A stretch of DNA of 64,000 nucleotides. Origin: Rhodoblastus sp. Lineage in GTDB: Bacteria > Pseudomonadota > Alphaproteobacteria > Rhizobiales > Beijerinckiaceae. The translations under genes and the position numbers were made by a program. Position 1 is the stretch's first letter. Each line of letters opens with the position of its first letter. The notes below the pieces were generated by a model. The model worked only from the letters and a program-made list of their open reading frames with translations, had not been told where the DNA came from and made no database searches. The DNA lies in NCBI RefSeq assembly GCF_019449565.1, contig NZ_JAGRPM010000088.1, positions 186,001-250,000 on the forward strand, read 5' to 3'. Shown piece by piece: positions 61,760 through 64,000 of the stretch.

Positions 61760-63340
61760 ATGGCGAAGACACAAAAATATTCCTGGGGGCAAGGCGAGCT
61801 ATATGAAATGCTTTGCCTTATGATGATTGGCTATTGCATTTGGGTATTTGGTACTAAATTCGGCTTCTTCGATTATTTCTTTTACTTTGCAATACGCCAT
61901 GATCTTTTGAACCTCGTGATGTTGAGCGGATGTATAGGCCTCGGCGCGGTCGCGGCCACCATTCGCAAATCCTTCCTGCTGCGCAAGGCCATGAGGGGCC
62001 GCGCCGCGGCGGAAATGCGCACCGAATCCATCGCGCGCCACGATGCGCTGACCGGGCTCGCCAACCGCCGTTTCTTCCTTGAACTGTTTGACGGGATGAC
62101 GAAGGCGCATCAGCCCGGCGACCGGCTCGCTGTCATGGTCATTGATCTCGACCGGTTCAAGCCGGTCAACGACGTCCATGGCCATGCCGCGGGAAACGCC
62201 GTGATTTGCGCCGTGGCCGACAGGTTGCGCCAGATCGTTCCCTCAAGGGGCGTCGTGGCCCGTCTGGGCGGCGACGAATTCGCCGCCGTCGTGCCTTATG
62301 GCGAAGGGCCGGACACGCTCATCGTACTGGCGGAGCAAATTATCGCCGCGATACGGGCGCCCATTCACTGGAACCACAACCGGATTCATGTGGACGCAAC
62401 CATCGGGATCGCCCCGGTGACGCTGGACAATAATGAAGCCGAAGGCCTGCTGCATGCGGCGGATCTTGCGATGTATGAGGGCAAGAGGGACGGGCGCGGG
62501 ACGTTTCGCATTTTCGCGGCCGAGATGGGCGCGGCCTTGAAGGCGCGGGCGGAATTGGAATCCGATCTGCGCCTGGGGATCGCGCGCGGCGAATTCGTGC
62601 CCTTTTTCCAGCCTGTCGTCAGGCTCCCGTCCGAGGACCTCGTTGGTTTCGAGGCTCTGGCCCGCTGGAACCATCCGACCAAGGGTCTGATCGCTCCGGA
62701 TCAATTCATCCCCGTCGCCGAGCAGACCGGAATGATCGGCGATCTGTTCTACAGTCTGCTCCACCAGGCTTGCATGAGCGCGCAAAACTGGCCGCCTCAT
62801 CTCCTGCTCTCGGTCAATGTGGCGCCGCAGCAGCTTCAGGATCCACGTCTGCCCCAGCGGGTCCTCGCCATCCTGACCGAGACGGGCTTCGCCCCAAGCC
62901 GTCTCGAAACGGAAATCACCGAAACGGCGATCATCAACGATCTCCAGGCCGCGCGTTCGGCGCTGATGTCGCTTCAGAATATCGGCGTGAAGATCGCCCT
63001 CGACGACTTCGGAACAGGCTATTCGAGCCTTTATCATCTCCGCGAACTGCGGTTCAACAAGCTCAAGATCGACAGGAGCTACGTCACGACGCTCATGCAG
63101 GGCAGCGAGGGCGCCAAGCTGGTCGACGCCATCATCCAGCTTGGCGCGAGCCTGGGCATGGAGACCACGGCCGAGGGCATCGAAACCGTGTCCAATCTCG
63201 ACTGGCTGTCGCGCCAGGGCTGCACCTTCGGCCAGGGCTATCTGTTCGGGCGGCCGATGCCGAAAGACGTCACTGAGCGGTTCCTCGAAAACGCGCAGAT
63301 CGCGAAACTCGAGCAGCCGGGACGGGCCAACGCTGGATAA
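61760..63340 (+). CDS. Membrane-anchored GGDEF-EAL cyclic-di-GMP enzyme
   Basis: A 526-residue protein with two N-terminal hydrophobic segments (~18-35 and ~48-68), a GGDEF domain (~85-250; DLDRFKPVNDVHGHAAGN, RLGGDEFAAV) and an EAL domain (~265-515; FEALARWNHP, ETEITETAI, DDFGTGYSSL, AEGIET). Both active sites look intact, so it could make or break cyclic di-GMP. There is no RxxD inhibitory site before GGDEF. The first ~150 bases are noticeably AT-richer than the rest. It is convergent with tadA. Confidence 0.93.
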   Translation: MAKTQKYSWGQGELYEMLCLMMIGYCIWVFGTKFGFFDYFFYFAIRHDLLNLVMLSGCIGLGAVAATIRKSFLLRKAMRGRAAAEMRTESIARHDALTGLANRRFFLELFDGMTKAHQPGDRLAVMVIDLDRFKPVNDVHGHAAGNAVICAVADRLRQIVPSRGVVARLGGDEFAAVVPYGEGPDTLIVLAEQIIAAIRAPIHWNHNRIHVDATIGIAPVTLDNNEAEGLLHAADLAMYEGKRDGRGTFRIFAAEMGAALKARAELESDLRLGIARGEFVPFFQPVVRLPSEDLVGFEALARWNHPTKGLIAPDQFIPVAEQTGMIGDLFYSLLHQACMSAQNWPPHLLLSVNVAPQQLQDPRLPQRVLAILTETGFAPSRLETEITETAIINDLQAARSALMSLQNIGVKIALDDFGTGYSSLYHLRELRFNKLKIDRSYVTTLMQGSEGAKLVDAIIQLGASLGMETTAEGIETVSNLDWLSRQGCTFGQGYLFGRPMPKDVTERFLENAQIAKLEQPGRANAG

Positions 63341-63355
63341 GCCGGCGCCGTCTTG

Positions 63356-63868
63356 TCAGCGCCGCGCCTTGAAGAAGTCGCGCAACATGTCGGCGGCCTC
63401 TGAGGCTCGGATCCCGCCATAGATCTCCGGGCGGTGATGACAGGTCTTTTGGGCGAAGAAGCGCGGGCCGTTCTCCACCGCGCCGCCCTTTTCGTCTTCG
63501 GCGGCGAAATAAAGCCTGCGAATACGGGCGAAGGAGATCGCCCCGGCGCACATGGCGCAGGGCTCCAGCGTCACATAGAGGTCGCAGCCGATCAGGCGCT
63601 CGTCCTTGAGCCGCCTCGCGGCCGCGCGGATCGCCAGCACCTCGGCATGGGCGGTCGGGTCGTGGTCCTGGATCGTGCGATTGCCGGCGCTTGCGAGAAT
63701 TTCGCCGTCCTTGACCACGCAGGCGCCGATCGGCGTCTCGCCGCGCGCCGCCGCCGCCCGCGCCTCGGCGAAGGCGCGCTCCCAAGGACCGGACAAAGGG
63801 TCTGAAAAGGCGTCGGCTGACGTTTCCGGCAAGGGCAAGGCGAACCTCACGCAAATGTTTCGCAACAA
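63356..63868 (-). CDS. tadA: tRNA adenosine-34 deaminase TadA
   Basis: A 170-residue zinc deaminase converting A34 to inosine in tRNA-Arg. The active site is PTAHAEVLAI (zinc His and catalytic Glu) and EPCAMCAGAI (two zinc Cys). The first ~25 residues (MLRNICVRFALPLPETSAD) are an extension relative to typical TadA, so a later start is possible. It diverges from the pseudouridine synthase-like gene, with 24 bases between starts, a common arrangement in Hyphomicrobiales. Confidence 0.93.
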   Translation of the reverse strand: MLRNICVRFALPLPETSADAFSDPLSGPWERAFAEARAAAARGETPIGACVVKDGEILASAGNRTIQDHDPTAHAEVLAIRAAARRLKDERLIGCDLYVTLEPCAMCAGAISFARIRRLYFAAEDEKGGAVENGPRFFAQKTCHHRPEIYGGIRASEAADMLRDFFKARR

Positions 63869-63892
63869 CGCCGCCTCTGCTATCAGACGGCA

Positions 63893-64000
63893 ATGGAAAA
63901 CGACACTCCCAAAAAGCCCGGCCCCGCCCGCAAACCCGTAGCCAGAAAACCGGCTGCGAAAAAGCCCGCGCCCGCCGCGCGCGATTTCGACGGCGAGCGC
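63893..64000 (+). CDS. Start of a probable RluB-type pseudouridine synthase (3' end outside window)
   Basis: The 36 visible codons from ATG 63893 read MENDTPKKPGPARKP, then a Lys/Pro/Ala-rich stretch and RDFDGER at the edge. Basic N-terminal tails ending in GER-I are typical of 23S rRNA pseudouridine synthases of the RluB/RsuA family, and these often stand next to tadA. The catalytic part is outside the window, so the call is by context. Confidence 0.6.
   Translation, partial: MENDTPKKPGPARKPVARKPAAKKPAPAARDFDGER

Noticed and set aside
1-64000. tRNA, rRNA, CRISPR arrays, insertion sequences, prophage or defence genes
   Set aside because: I looked for T-loop-like motifs in gaps, regularly spaced repeats and transposase or integrase features and found none; a covariance-model search could still find a missed small RNA.

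Overview
The window is high-GC DNA with alphaproteobacterial gene content, most like the Hyphomicrobiales (Beijerinckiaceae, Methylocystaceae or Rhodoblastus-type relatives). Pointers are a GcrA cell-cycle regulator with GANTC sites upstream, a GTP cyclohydrolase II with a degenerate DHBP-synthase-like N-terminus, a GT21 ceramide-glucosyltransferase-like enzyme, and a large PQQ-dependent alcohol oxidation island. The genus is not fixed. I see no tRNA, rRNA, CRISPR array, insertion sequence or phage gene.

Layout. 1-6.3 kb: truncated secreted protein, ribA, a YfhO-like membrane protein, a [2Fe-2S] ferredoxin and an LPG-synthase-type membrane protein. 6.3-12.8 kb: complete phosphate module phoR - Pho box - pstSCAB - phoU - phoB, closed by a strong terminator. 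13-17.9 kb: gcrA, then argD-argF-hslO and a Gly/Tyr-rich secreted protein. 18-20.1 kb: pterin genes (queD, an SDR, folB) and a cytochrome c2-like protein. 20.3-39.7 kb: the alcohol oxidation island. 39.7-50.6 kb: nadE, GT21, gltX, a DUF2865 protein, class II DAHP synthase, an extradiol dioxygenase, creA-like, a small exported protein and selO. 50.7-58.9 kb: GT39 and GT2-GtrA glycosyltransferases, LysR, cupin, catalase, DUF3422 protein and an orphan modA. 59-64 kb: SHOCT protein, a phosphoesterase-Hint fusion, a GGDEF-EAL protein, tadA and the start of a probable pseudouridine synthase.

The centre of interest is 20-40 kb. A FIST protein and a hybrid histidine kinase (resembling NosP and NahK/ErcS' of Pseudomonas) diverge from a NosR-like flavoprotein with its own ApbE flavin transferase. 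Convergent to these is a run of minus-strand genes: LuxR-type response regulator (ErbR/AgmR-like), a NitT/TauT-type ABC transporter, and pqqC, which is missing from its normal place between pqqB and pqqD. Upstream of that, on the same strand, lie pqqA (28 residues), pqqB, pqqD, pqqE, a PedF-like cytochrome c550, an orphan solute-binding protein and a quinoprotein alcohol dehydrogenase. The dehydrogenase carries the extra Asp of lanthanide-dependent enzymes, and its C-terminal half looks like ExaF/PedH ethanol dehydrogenases rather than MxaF/XoxF. Facing pqqA is an ExaC-like aldehyde dehydrogenase followed by two tandem DUF779 genes. Together this suggests alcohol to aldehyde to carboxylate oxidation with electrons passed to a periplasmic cytochrome, under two-component control; the NosR/ApbE pair and the ABC-pqqC operon are the least explained parts.
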